64,000 nucleotides of DNA from Mixophyes australis (Eukaryota; Chordata; Amphibia; Anura; Limnodynastidae): the NCBI GenBank assembly GCA_036250195.1, contig JAVHZZ010000002.1, positions 278,772,960-278,836,959 of the forward strand, in the 5' to 3' direction. Each line of letters begins with the position of its first letter. Positions within the stretch are counted from its first letter, which is position 1. Shown piece after piece: positions 54,540-64,000 of the stretch. The position numbers and the translations under genes were made by a program. The notes under the pieces are model-generated. The model was given only the letters and a program-made list of their open reading frames with translations, made no database searches and had not been told where the DNA came from.

Positions 54540-54700
54540 AAAAAAAGGTCCAAGATGGAATTGTCCTTGGGCCCTCACACCCACCCTTATGTTGTTGAAA
54601 TAGGACATGCACACTTTAACAAACCAATCATTTCAGCGACAGGGCCTACCAAACAACTTTGGCTGAAATGATTGGTTTGTTTGGGCCCCCACACCAAAAA
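54540..54700 (-). other. hAT 3' non-coding block with a 20-bp perfect stem
   Basis: 54618-54637 (AACAAACCAATCATTTCAGC) is the exact reverse complement of 54662-54681, with a 24-nt loop, just downstream of the transposase stop. The surrounding block is conserved in the old hAT element (26214-26375). It could be a transcript 3'-end structure or a protein site. Confidence 0.75.
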
Positions 54701-54736
54701 AGCTATTCATCTCTCCCTGTACAGACTAAACAGGCT

Positions 54737-57376
54737 CTACTGAGGCAAGATGTCGTCCTCATCCTCAACCTCTGATTCCTCTCCCCCTACAGTGTGTACT
54801 TCCTCCTCATCACACATTATCAATTCGTCCCCGCTGGACTCCACAACCACAGGTCCCTCTGTAGTATCTGGAGGGCAGTGCTGTACTTCATTGAGGAATT
54901 GATTATTCATTTTTATAAACATCATTTTTTCAACGTTCTGAGGAAGCAACCTCCTTCGCCGCTCACTGACCAGGTTCCCCGCTGCACTAAAAACTCTTTC
55001 CGAGTACACACTGGAGGGGGGACAACTCAGGTAAAATAGAGCCAGTTTGTACAGGGGCTTCCAAACTGCCTTTTTTTCCTGCCAGTAACAATATGGACTG
55101 TCTGACATGTCTACTTGGATGGTGTCAGCAAAGTAATCATCCACAATTTTTTCTATTGTGACAGCATCCAATGCAGCGAGAGTAGACATGTCTGCAATGG
55201 TTGGCAGGTCCTTCAGTCCGGACCAGATGTTATCAGCATCCCCGCCAGTGCCTCTTTTGGGAAAACTGAGCTTTTTCCTCGCAGCCATAGATGTGGAAGA
55301 AAATGAGGGTGGAGCTGTTGGCATGTCACGGTCCTCTTCAGAGGACAATCTCCTGACCAGCAGGTCTTTGCACCGCTGTAAACTTGTGTCCGCCGGAAAC
55401 AGAGACACAACATACGCTTTAAACCGAGGATCGAGCACGGTGGCCAGAATGTATTCCTCTGACTTTAAAAGAGTGACCACCCTCGGATCCTGGCAAAGCG
55501 TACGAAGGGCTACATCCACAAGAGCTACATGCTTGGTGTAATCGCAATGGCTTACCAGCTCCTCCCTCACTTTCTCCAGCTGCTTCTGCAACAGCCTGAT
55601 CAGGGGAATGACCTAACTCAAGCTGGCAGTGTCGGAACTGACTTCTCGTGTGGCAAGTTCAAATGGCTGCAGAACCTTGCACAACACGGAAATCAGTCTC
55701 CACTGCGCTTGACTGAGGCGCATCCCCACTCCTTTGCCTATGTCGTAGGTGGCTGTGTAGGCCTGAATGGCCTTTTGCTGCTCCTCCATCCTCTGCAGCA
55801 TATAGAGGGTGGAGTTCCAGCGCGTCACAACCTCTTGTTTGAGGTGATGGCAGGGCAGGTTCATGCTTTTTTGATGTGCCTCTAGTCTGCGGTAGGCACT
55901 GGCTGAATGCCGAAAGTGTCCAGCAATTTTGCGCGCCACCGCAAGCATCTCCTGCACACCCCTGTCACTCTTGAGGTAATGCTGCACCACCAAATTAATG
56001 GTGTGGGCAAAACATGGGACGTGCTGGAAATTGCCCATATTTAATGCCCGCACAATGTTACTGGCATTGTCTGACACCACAAATCCCCATGAGAGTCTAA
56101 GTGGGGTAAGCCACTGGGAGATAATTTCCCTCATTTTCTCTAATATGTTGTCAGCGTTGTGCCTCTTATTAAAGCCTGTAATACACAATGTTGCCTGCCT
56201 TTGCACGAGCCGCCATTTTGTAGTTGCTGCTACTGATGCAGCTGTTGCTGTTGCTGCGGAAGGCGATGCATCTACCCAGTGGGCTGTCACAGTCATATAG
56301 TCCTTCGTTTGCCCAGAACCACTTGTCCACATGTCCGTGGTTAAGTGGACAGTGGGTACAACCGCATTTTTTAGAGCACTGAGGACACTTGATCGTACTT
56401 CTCTGTACATTTTTGGTATCGCCTGCCTAGTGAAGTGGAATCTCGACGGGATTTGGTACCGGGGACACAATACCTCCATCAACCCTCTAAATCCCACTCC
56501 ACTGATGGCGGACACCGGGCGCACGTCTAACACCAACATTGCAGTTACAGCCGCAGTTATACGCTTTGCAATAGGGTGACTACTATCGTATTTTGTGGTC
56601 ATGGCAAACGACTGTTGGACGGTCAATTGTTTTGTGAAAGACCTTAGCGGTCTTACGACTTCCCCTCTGGGAAGATGACCGACTAACAGCAGCAACAGCA
56701 GCAGTGGCAGTAGTAGGCGTACCGCTGCAGGATTCCTCGGATGAATCCCGTATTGAGGAGGACTCAGTCTGGCTGCTGACTTGGGCTGCAGGACTGAATC
56801 TGATGGAGATTGTGGAGGAAGTTGACGAGGAGGGTGTTGCTGGTGTGTATCCAACTGGACCACGGGATTTAGGTGTCCCTGTACCGATGAGGGTCCTAGC
56901 CCCAGTTCCTGAACTAACCACTGAACTATGAAGGTTATTCAGGTGACGTATAAGGGAGGATGTTCCTAGGTGGGCAAGATCCTTACCCCTGCTTATTTGA
57001 GCTTTACATAAGCTACATATGGCCATACATTGGTTGTCTGGATTTGGATAAAAATAACTCCAGACCGAAGAGGTGCATTTTTTGGTCTTCTGACCAGGCA
57101 TGACGATGGGCTTTTTCATCCCATGGACATCAGCTGTTTCCCCCCCTGGTGCCTCATTTACAATAACCACATCACCATCCTCATCATCAAGTTCCTCCAC
57201 AGCGCCAGCTACATCATCAATAGCCTCCTCCCGAGCCACCTCTTCCCGTACAGTGATGGGAAGGTCAGGCTTGACAACCACCAACATCCTTGGACTCGCC
57301 TTGTGGATTTGTGATAATTTCTCTTTAGAAGGCAGAGTTGTTTGCTGTTTTGTTGCTGACAGCATAACTCTCTTCA
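54737..57376 (-). pseudogene. hAT transposase of copy 2 (BED finger to hATC, two lesions)
   Basis: First ATG of the frame is at 57365, and the frame is open from 57376. The product would be about 880 residues: BED zinc finger (SVWSYF, CSLC, HLNNLH), Ser-rich linker, the RNase H-like core with LTTDMWTSGSGQ (first Asp), CFAHTINLVVQHYL, VTRWNSTLYML and DPRFKAYVVSLF, and a C-terminal hATC dimerisation block with ERVFSAAGNLVSERRRRLLP. Two changes break it. One extra G near 56649, relative to copy 1, shifts the frame between linker and core. A TAG at 55613-55615 interrupts SLS-VIPLIRLL, probably from CAG. After that the frame is open to the stop at 54737-54739. No introns are evident. It would cut and paste the family in trans if an intact copy exists elsewhere. 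Confidence 0.92.
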
Positions 57377-57733
57377 ATTTTTTGTAGGGGGGGGAGGAGG
57401 AGGAGGGCTAAGATCCGTGGGTGAAGCTGAACCACTAGTCATGAACACGGGCCAGGGCCTAAGCCGTTCCTTGCCACTCCGTGTCGTAAATGGCATATTG
57501 GCAACTTTACGTTTCTCCTCAGATGATTTTAAGTTTCTCTTTTTGCTACTTTTTCTTAACTTGGGCTTTTTGGATTTTACATGCCCGGTACTACGAGATT
57601 GGGCATCGGGCTTTGAAGACGACGTTGATGGCATTTCATCGTCTATGTCATGACTAGTGGCAGCAGCTTCAGCATTAGGAGGAAGTGGGTCTTGATCTTT
57701 CCCTACTTTATCCTCCAAATTTTTGGTCTCCAT
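57374..57733 (-). CDS. hAT ORF1 of copy 2
   Basis: The same 119-residue frame as 4738-5100, starting at the ATG at 57733 and ending in a seven-proline run, then ThrLysAsn and TGA. It differs from copy 1 by one proline and one Phe/Leu change. The A AAA AAT TGA junction and downstream stem-loop are identical to copy 1. The role is unknown: it is probably the basic N-terminal extension of the transposase, reached by -1 frameshifting or lost through an ancestral indel. Confidence 0.5.
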   Translation of the reverse strand: METKNLEDKVGKDQDPLPPNAEAAATSHDIDDEMPSTSSSKPDAQSRSTGHVKSKKPKLRKSSKKRNLKSSEEKRKVANMPFTTRSGKERLRPWPVFMTSGSASPTDLSPPPPPPPTKN

Positions 57734-57759
57734 TATATGTAGCACAAGATACTGCAGAA

Positions 57760-58470
57760 TGTGTGAACTTGGTAATATTGCAGTACCAATGGACTTATAC
57801 TGCTGGATTGGTTTTGCAAATTTGGTTATAATTATTATATTTTTTTTTTTTTTTAAAATTTTTATTTTTTTTTACTTTTTTTTTATTTTTTAAAAACTTG
57901 GGAATAATGGGGAAATAACTATGCCCTTAGAAGCACAGAGCACAGGACACAGCACCACTAGACTGAACAGGACACGGCACAGGACCCAGCAGCACTACGG
58001 AACTCAGCAGGACAGAGCACAGGACACAGCACCACTGGACTGATACTGCAGAATGTGTGAACTTTGTAATATTGCAGTACCAATGGACTTATACTGCTGG
58101 ATTGGTTTTGCAAATTTGGTTATAATTATATATATTTTTTTTTAAATTTTTAATTGTAATTTTTTTTTTACTTTTTTTTTATTTTTTAAAAACTTGGGAA
58201 TAATGGGGAAATAACTATGCCCTTAGAAGCACAGAGCACAGGACACAGCACCACTGGACTGAACAGGACACGGCACAGGACCCAGCAGCACTACGGAACT
58301 CAGCAGGACAGAGCACAGGACACAGCACCACTGGACTGATACTGCAGAATGTGTAAACTTTGTAATATTGCAGTACCACTGGACTTTTACTGCTGAATGT
58401 GTGAACTTGGTAATATTGCAGTACCAATGGGCTTATACTGCAGGATTGGTTGTGCAAATTTTGTGGTAAT
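57760..58470 (-). repeat. 5' tandem repeats of hAT copy 2
   Basis: Reverse-strand version of the copy 1 array (3722-4725), with fewer units. CCAATGGACTTATACTGCTG and GAACTCAGCAGGACAGAGC recur at about 57787, 58079 and, in variant form, 58425. Confidence 0.9.
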
Positions 58471-58754
58471 TAAAAAAAATTAAATTAGTTTTTGGTATTT
58501 TTTTTAAATAACTTTTTTTTATTTTTTTAAACACAGGGGAATATTGGGGAAATAACTATGCCCTTAGAAGCACAGAGCACAGGACACAGCACCACTGGAC
58601 TGAACAGGACACAGCACTGGACCCAGCAGCACCACTGACCTCAGAAGGACAGAGCACAGCACACAGCACCACTGGACTGATACTGCAGAACACAGCACAG
58701 CACAGCACAGAACTAAACAGCACAGCACGAGATCTACCAGGACAGAGGACCACC

Positions 58755-58981
58755 TAACACACCCTCCCTCTACCCTGATCAATGCCCGAGTGAAGATGGC
58801 GGCGACTAGCGGGGAATTTATAGGATCCGAGTATCGCGAGATCCGACAACGGGATTATGAGTCAGAGCCTCAGTTTCAGATTTGAATTTGGCGCCAATAC
58901 CCGGATCTGTCTCGGATCCGACTCGGATCGGCAACGTTCGGGTGGGCTCGGATTTCAGAAATCCGAGTGCGCTCATCCCTA
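58755..58981 (-). other. 5' terminal region of hAT copy 2
   Basis: Mirror of 3104-3330, with GGATCCGAGT words and the CATCCCTA terminus at 58981. Confidence 0.85.
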
Positions 58982-58989
58982 TAAAAAAC

Positions 58990-59480
58990 AATATGACACA
59001 CAATAATATCAGATTTTTGCAACGAGTTTCTTACAAAATAAAAAAGGAAAACACAGAAACAAGGGCCAATTTCCCTACAAAGATTGGCCTCCAGGAATAT
59101 AAAAATATATTACAGTTTTGTAGGAGATTTAAATATGTTTTTTCTGCCTACAGTATTCCCCCCACCCTATTTTGAGGTCCCTCAGGAAGACAGTGTACAT
59201 GCTAAAAGGATTGAAATTCACATCTGGGTATTTTCAGCATTAGACAGAAATTCTTATGCAGGCCACAAGTTTCCTCTGCAACATTACAGAATCATAATAC
59301 TACGTTCAATCAACAGACGACAATTTTACAAAAGTAAAAACATGACATCTCAATATAAAATATTGATTATTTGGGACAATATTCCATTCTGTCCTTCCCC
59401 TGCCAGGCAGACCTTTCTATTGAAGTATTGGGTCTATTTAATTTTCCTGACAATTAATATTCACAGTGACTTTCTCAAAT
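58990..59480. other. Unassigned non-coding DNA
   Basis: No gene. The 189-codon frame that crosses into the SINE is a chance frame. Confidence 0.5.
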
Positions 59481-59820
59481 GGCAGCACAGAGGCCTAGTG
59501 GTTAGCACTTCTGCCTCACAGCACTGGGCTCATGAGTTAAATTCCCAACCATGGCCATATCTGTGTGAAGTTTGTATGTTCTCCGTGTTTGCGTGGGTTT
59601 CCTCCGGGTGCTCCGGTTTCCTCCCACACTCCAAAAACATACTAGTAGGTTAATTGGCCACTATCAAAATTGACCCTAGTCTCTGTCTGTCTGAGTGTGT
59701 ATCTATGTTAGGGAATGTAAACTGTAAGCTCCAATGGGGCAGGGACTGATGTGAGTGAGTTCTCTGTACAGCGCTGCGGAATTAGTGGCGCTATATAAAT
59801 AATTGATGATGATGATGATG
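59481..59820 (+). repeat. Full-length V-SINE (tRNA-derived head)
   Basis: The head GGCAGCACAGAGGCCTAGTG, GTTAGCACTTCTGCCTCAC is tRNA-like with an A-box-like GGCCTAGTGG and a degraded B box (GAGTTAAATTCCC). The central V domain GTTTGCGTGGGTTTCCTCCG, GGTGCTCCGGTTTCCTCCC is the hallmark of vertebrate V-SINEs. The tail ends GGCGCTATATAAATAATTG with GAT repeats, as in LINE-mobilised SINEs. Confidence 0.95.
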
Positions 59821-60514
59821 ATAGGAATTCTAAAAGAAATTGCTTTGATGTGAACATTTCTTCTTTGAAAATATAGATCTGACCATGTTCTTTGAATTCA
59901 GTATGGACGGTCATAAACTTCTCTCTGACATGGGATCTGAGGAGTCCAGTAGCTATAGGTCCCTGCTATGAGACAGGACATAACCAACAGTAGGGTGGCT
60001 GGTATTGGCAAATGGTCAGTTGACATCTCAGCATAGCTAAAGAACTTTCCCACAGTGAGTTACAGCAAATCTTCTTTTATAATTTAAACCCTCATCTTGT
60101 CATATCCATTACATAGCACAAAACAGGGAAGGTCATTTACAAAGTGCAAAATGACAGCTGTGCACATATATGCAGCTTTGTACCCATTGCACGCCTTGAT
60201 TTGTGCAAGTGCGTCTACATTTCTGCTGGGTTTCATAAGTCTGTGAACAAGTTGACTGTATTTGTAAAAGAGCACAGGCAGAGTGGAAGGCAGAATTGAG
60301 TGGAGTGTAGGTGTTCTTATTGAAGTACAAAGTAGGTGCACCAGTTCTCTTTGTTTTGCAGAGCAATTCTGATTTTGTTTTGGAAAGTGAGATGATTACA
60401 ATGAGATAAAGGGAAGGAAGGGTCACATTTTCAGGGAAGTTCTTTGCCATGCACAAGGACTTGATTTCTGCCCCAATTTAGAGCTGGTAGAGATCGGGGG
60501 GGGGGGGGATATCG
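59821..60514. other. Unassigned non-coding DNA
   Basis: No gene or repeat recognised except a run of G at 60496-60508. Confidence 0.5.
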
Positions 60515-60700
60515 TGGTAAATGTATCAAGCTGCGAGTTTCCGGCAGGTTTGAAAAGTGAGTTTACGGCAACCAATAAGATTCTAGCTACCATTTTGTAG
60601 AATGTACTAAATAAGTGATAACTAGAATCTGATTGGTTGCTATAGGCAACATCTCCACTTTTCAAACCTGACAGAAACTGGCAGCTTGATACATTTACCC
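60515..60700. mobile_element. MITE with 19-bp perfect inverted ends
   Basis: GGTAAATGTATCAAGCTGC at the left is the exact reverse complement of the right end. The core AGAATCTGATTGGTTGC, TATAGGCAACATC is shared with the MITEs at 8267 and 37795, while the ends match the family at 32882 and 11029. It links the two groups. Confidence 0.9.
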
Positions 60701-62436
60701 CTGGGTCTCATTTATAATTTTAATGAGACAGTTCCCATGTACAATGCATTGTGTAAAATAAATACTGCGACAATGAAAAACAGTCGTAGTGGAGGCCTGG
60801 TGCATCTAAGGATGCAAAAAAAGAGACCCTCATCCCCTCCCCAGAGACATACATTCCTGCACTGTAAACTACTGGGACTCTTTCCACCCCTCTCTGGGCC
60901 CAACTTTGCCATTCCAGTGGAACCAGTTTAACAGACAGGTGTCTGTAAAATGCCCAACACAAATTTAAAATAAAATTTATTTGAATAAGGACTAGGAGCC
61001 ACTTTTGAAGTTGCGAAATGCTCCAGTCACGTCGGTCCTGGACTCAGGTTTCCTTTGTTTTGTGGGCTTAGTCGTTGTAGCTGGGGACCCAGGACAGAAG
61101 GGAGGAGGTGCAGGGCTGCCCCAGGGAACCTGGGAGTGGGTTCACGGCAGCTGCCACATAGAACAGTGATGCTGTGTCAGGTGTCATAAATGTGTTATTG
61201 TTTCGCAGACAATTCAGTGCAAAATGTACTATTATGTAATTATTAAGGGATCCATATATCTGATTGAAATACTATTGAAATGTAAAAGACACGGTTTAAT
61301 GACATAATTACTACAAAAGGCTAAATAACTACAGCTTTCTACAGTCCATATTCAGGATATGAAATTTATTGCAACAGACACAGTATACACTGCACTGCAG
61401 ACACTGCAGCTGAGAGCTACACAGAGAAAGTGTCAAAGCTGCATGTGTGTATTGGAGATAAGCTGCACTGAGTAAGTGTGGAACTACTAGTAGAACCTGG
61501 TATATAATATCACAACTGTTACAAATGCAACTGAATTTCTTACTGTAACCATTAAGATCCATGAAGCAGGAGTAAGAGAGCCGTATAGATTTGATTTATT
61601 ATTGCAATCATTTAAGATGTGTTGGAGTGGAGTGTAAATAAAGGGCTTTCTGATCATTCATGTGCACACACACAAGCTAGCTAGGACACAGAATGGCACA
61701 GGAGAGGGGTGCTTTTCTACCCTCATGCATACATCAGACCGCATACAGTGGCAGGGGGTTGCATTGAATATGAATATTCAATGAAGAATGCTGCTTAATT
61801 TATTGGTGCTTTATAAATAAAGTGTAGTAATAATAATAATAATCAGAATAATAATACTGATTTAACCATTAATGTATTTGCTACTATAACATGTTTTTAC
61901 AAACCTTCTCTATAACCATCATGACGTTAACTATTAAGTTTTAGGACGATTGCATACCTGCAATTGCTTCATGGTTATAAGAACTCAGACAATTGAAGAA
62001 TAATAAGAATTATTATCTTATATTTATATATTGCTGACATGTTATACAGCGCCAGAGCTGGTGCAAGATTTCTTGGCGCCCTAGGCAAAGTGTCAAACTA
62101 TCCCCTGGACACACCAAATACCCACATCCCACACCCTCACACACTTGAATTTTGTGAAAAAAAGATAAGCCTTACCTCCTCCAGCAGTCCAGATGCAGCA
62201 ATGTTTGATGCAGAACACTATCCAGACGCCACTGCTGCCCAGAGACAAACACAGGATCTCTAGAGGGGAGGTTTCCAAGCTTTGGGAACAAAAAACTTGA
62301 CACAATAAGCAAACAGACAATTTTTTGTGATGATTTTAATACTTGCCTATGTATTATGCACTTGTTAAAAGCAATGGGCATCTTCTCTTCTTTATTGGTC
62401 CAAATGGAAACAAGTCATCCAAATAGACGGCCCTAA
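60701..62436. other. Non-coding DNA with repeat fragments
   Basis: No gene. At 61795-61850 TTGGTGCTTTATAAATAAAG plus AAT repeats resembles a LINE/SINE tail. At 62045-62095 GGCGCCCTAGGCAAAGTG is a repeat word seen again in altered form at 63144. Confidence 0.5.
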
Positions 62437-62850
62437 CATGTCCCTTCACCACACTGCTCCCGCTTCACCACACAACTGCCCCCCCACTGTATCACACTCT
62501 TCGCCCTTCACCACAGTGTCCCCCCTGCATCACACTATTCCCCCTCCACCACAATGTCCCCCTGCTTCACACAGCCCCTCCCATTTTACACAGCCCCCCC
62601 TGCTTCACACACTTTCCCCTCCATCAGTAGTCCCCCTGCTTCACACAGCACCCCTCCCAGCTTCACACTTTTTTCCCCTCCATCAGTGTCCTCCTGCTTC
62701 ACACAGCCCCCTTCCTGCTTCACACTTTTCCCCTCCATCAGTGTCCTCCTGCTTCACACAGCCCCCCCTCCTGCTTCACATAGCTCCCCCCTCCTGCTTC
62801 ACACAGCCCCCCTTCGTGCTTCACACGCTTTCCCCTCCATCACACCATTC
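62437..62850. repeat. C-rich minisatellite
   Basis: Irregular tandem units of the kind CCCCTCCTGCTTCACACAG and CTTTCCCCTCCATCAGTG, about 18-60 bp. The proline/serine/histidine-rich open frames over it are artefacts. Confidence 0.85.
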
Positions 62851-63472
62851 TTTACTTACGTGGTCTTTTTCTTCAGAGAGTCAGCAGTTCCTCTCTGCCA
62901 GGCTCCTCACTGACACTGTCGGGACGTGATAATGACATCACGTCCAACAGGAAGTGAGGAGAGGGAGGAGGGAGAAAGGGATGATGGAGGTGAGAGGATG
63001 GATGGGGCATTCTGCAGTGTGCATGGGGGGATGCGATCACCCCATCCCCCATGGATATAAAGCTGTGCGGTGGCCAGGGCTTTGGAAGTTAAGCTCAACG
63101 GCCACAGCACAGCATTACAAAATAGTGCCAGACACCAATCAGTGGCGCCCTCCAGAGCCCGGCGCTTTACATTGAGGGGATCTTGACACAATAAACTTTA
63201 CATACAATGACATGAAACCAATGGCCAAATAAGCTTAAAAAATAAGAAGTGTGAGGAAAACTTAATACATAAGGTAGAAAAATTTATATTGGAATTGCTG
63301 ATAGGGAAATCATTTGGCTATTGTAAGGCAGCAGCATTATCTGCCACTGATAATAAAGGTGGCAGTCATTATTGTAACAATAGAAATATTGGCACTTTGC
63401 CTGCTGACATTTTCATGTTGGAAGATTAAATGCCGACACTTCCATTATGCTGACAGGCTGACAACGTATAAA
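62851..63472. other. Unassigned non-coding DNA
   Basis: No gene. The 3' flank of the minisatellite ends in GGCGCCCTCCAGAGCCCGGC (63144-63164), perhaps the end of the same repeat that begins near 62045. Confidence 0.4.
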
Positions 63473-63614
63473 GTGTGATTGGCGTCATGCACAATGTCGC
63501 CAATCACAATACCGACATTAAAAGACCAATGTGGTATAGCCGGTGGACCTGCCAGCATTGGTCTTTTAATGGAGGCATTGTGATTGGCAACATTGTGCAT
63601 CTCGCCAATCACAC
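63473..63614. mobile_element. Foldback MITE with GTGTGATTGGCG ends
   Basis: The left arm GTGTGATTGGCGTCATGCAC, AATGTCGCCAATCACAAT, ATTAAAAGACCAATG is an imperfect reverse complement of the right arm. The centre (about 63535-63550) is a short spacer. Confidence 0.85.
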
Positions 63615-63680
63615 TGTAGAGCAGGCCTGGCCAACCTGCAGCTCTCCAGGTGTTGTGTAATTATAAGTCCCAGCATGCCA
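63615..63680. repeat. Short dispersed repeat fragment
   Basis: GCAGGCCTGGCCAACCTGCA, GCTCTCCAGGTGTTGTG, TATAAGTCCCAGCATGCC is a familiar vertebrate repeat word series, also represented near 41644. Confidence 0.55.
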
Positions 63681-63683
63681 ACT

Positions 63684-64000
63684 TGTTACGGTTCTGATGC
63701 CTTAGTCAGTATTTACACAGGCTTACCTAGGGCGCGGAGTCTAACGGCCTTCCGGTCTTCACCAAGAACCACCGCAAGGTTGGGTGGACTTTGCTGCCGA
63801 AGAACCGCAGGTCACGGCCCCCAGGTTAGCCTACTGACGTAAGGGAGAAGGCTCTAAGTGATGGGTAGTCAAACAGGCAATATGACAAGGTGATGCAAAT
63901 ACAGGCACTAACCGTGAATTCCAGGGTCTGGAGGTCTGGAGCGGAAACCGGTGATGCACGGAGTCAGTTGTGTGCGTAGCAGGAGATGAATCCAGAGGAG
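63684..64000 (-). repeat. Ty3-type LTR, cut by the window end
   Basis: Starts TGTTACGGTTCTG and contains GGAGTCTAACGGCC and GGTCTTCACCAAGAACCACC, matching the minus-strand solo LTR at 10943-11791 at the place where that copy carries the palindrome. The far end is outside the window. Confidence 0.65.

Larger units (their letters stand above)
51374..58981 (-). mobile_element. hAT transposon copy 2 (near full length, minus strand)
   Basis: A 7608-bp element with TAGGGATG/CATCCCTA ends and a perfect 8-bp duplication TAAAAAAC (51366-51373 and 58982-58989). It is collinear with copy 1 in reverse but keeps the whole transposase gene. It has about thirteen subterminal units, a duplicated 0.6-kb block of palindromic modules, and the same 5' tandem repeats. 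Coding sequence is almost identical to copy 1 where both are present, so both moved recently. Confidence 0.95.

Noticed and set aside
59481..59550. tRNA gene
   Set aside because: The A-box-like head belongs to the V-SINE. The B box is degraded and no acceptor stem closes.
62438..62929. Proline/histidine-rich frame of 163 codons
   Set aside because: Generated by the C-rich minisatellite in two frames at once.

Overview
The window looks like non-coding, repeat-dense DNA from a vertebrate with a large genome. An anuran amphibian is the best guess. The reasons are V-type SINEs, Tc1 elements of a well-known vertebrate family, BED-finger hAT transposons, Tf1/sushi-type chromodomain Ty3 retrotransposons, many foldback MITEs and an NSMCE2 (SMC5/6 SUMO ligase) pseudogene. 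A bony fish is less likely but not excluded. I found no host gene with exons I can defend. Almost all real coding sequence belongs to transposons.

Layout. 1-3095: AT-rich, unassigned. 3104-8045: hAT element 1, an internally deleted copy with a perfect 8-bp target duplication. 8267-11791: nested MITEs, then a minus-strand solo LTR carrying a perfect 180-bp palindrome. 11819-26728: an old hAT composite. It contains a young Ty3/sushi retrotransposon (12275-20176, TSD TTGTC), a minus-strand solo LTR (21287-22733, TSD GAAAC), two inverted hAT gene copies, and an intronless NSMCE2 fragment (25575-26115). 28200-30201: a deleted minus-strand Ty3 element (TSD CCCGT). 32882-49540: scattered MITEs, LTR-like repeats, SINE tails and Tc1 remnants. 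51374-58981: hAT element 2, the longer sister of element 1 in opposite orientation, with a nearly complete transposase gene and a perfect 8-bp TSD. 58990-64000: a full-length V-SINE, MITEs, a C-rich minisatellite and the start of another LTR.

How the parts relate. Elements 1 and 2 are almost identical in coding sequence. Element 1 has lost 2254 bp by a join between two copies of a 12-bp repeat that flanks a GGCCCCGGTACC-type palindromic module found many times in both copies. The retrotransposon shows three features of its lineage in plain sequence: an 11-nt primer-binding site exactly complementary to the predicted 5' end of its own RNA (self-priming); a gag/pol overlap with a G GGA AAT slippery heptamer followed by a well-formed H-type pseudoknot; and a C-terminal chromodomain. 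The hAT gene also has a frame break, shared by both copies, at A AAA AAT TGA, a candidate -1 frameshift site.

Limits: homology calls are from memory of family motifs. No alignment, folding or database search was run, and ends of diverged repeats are approximate.
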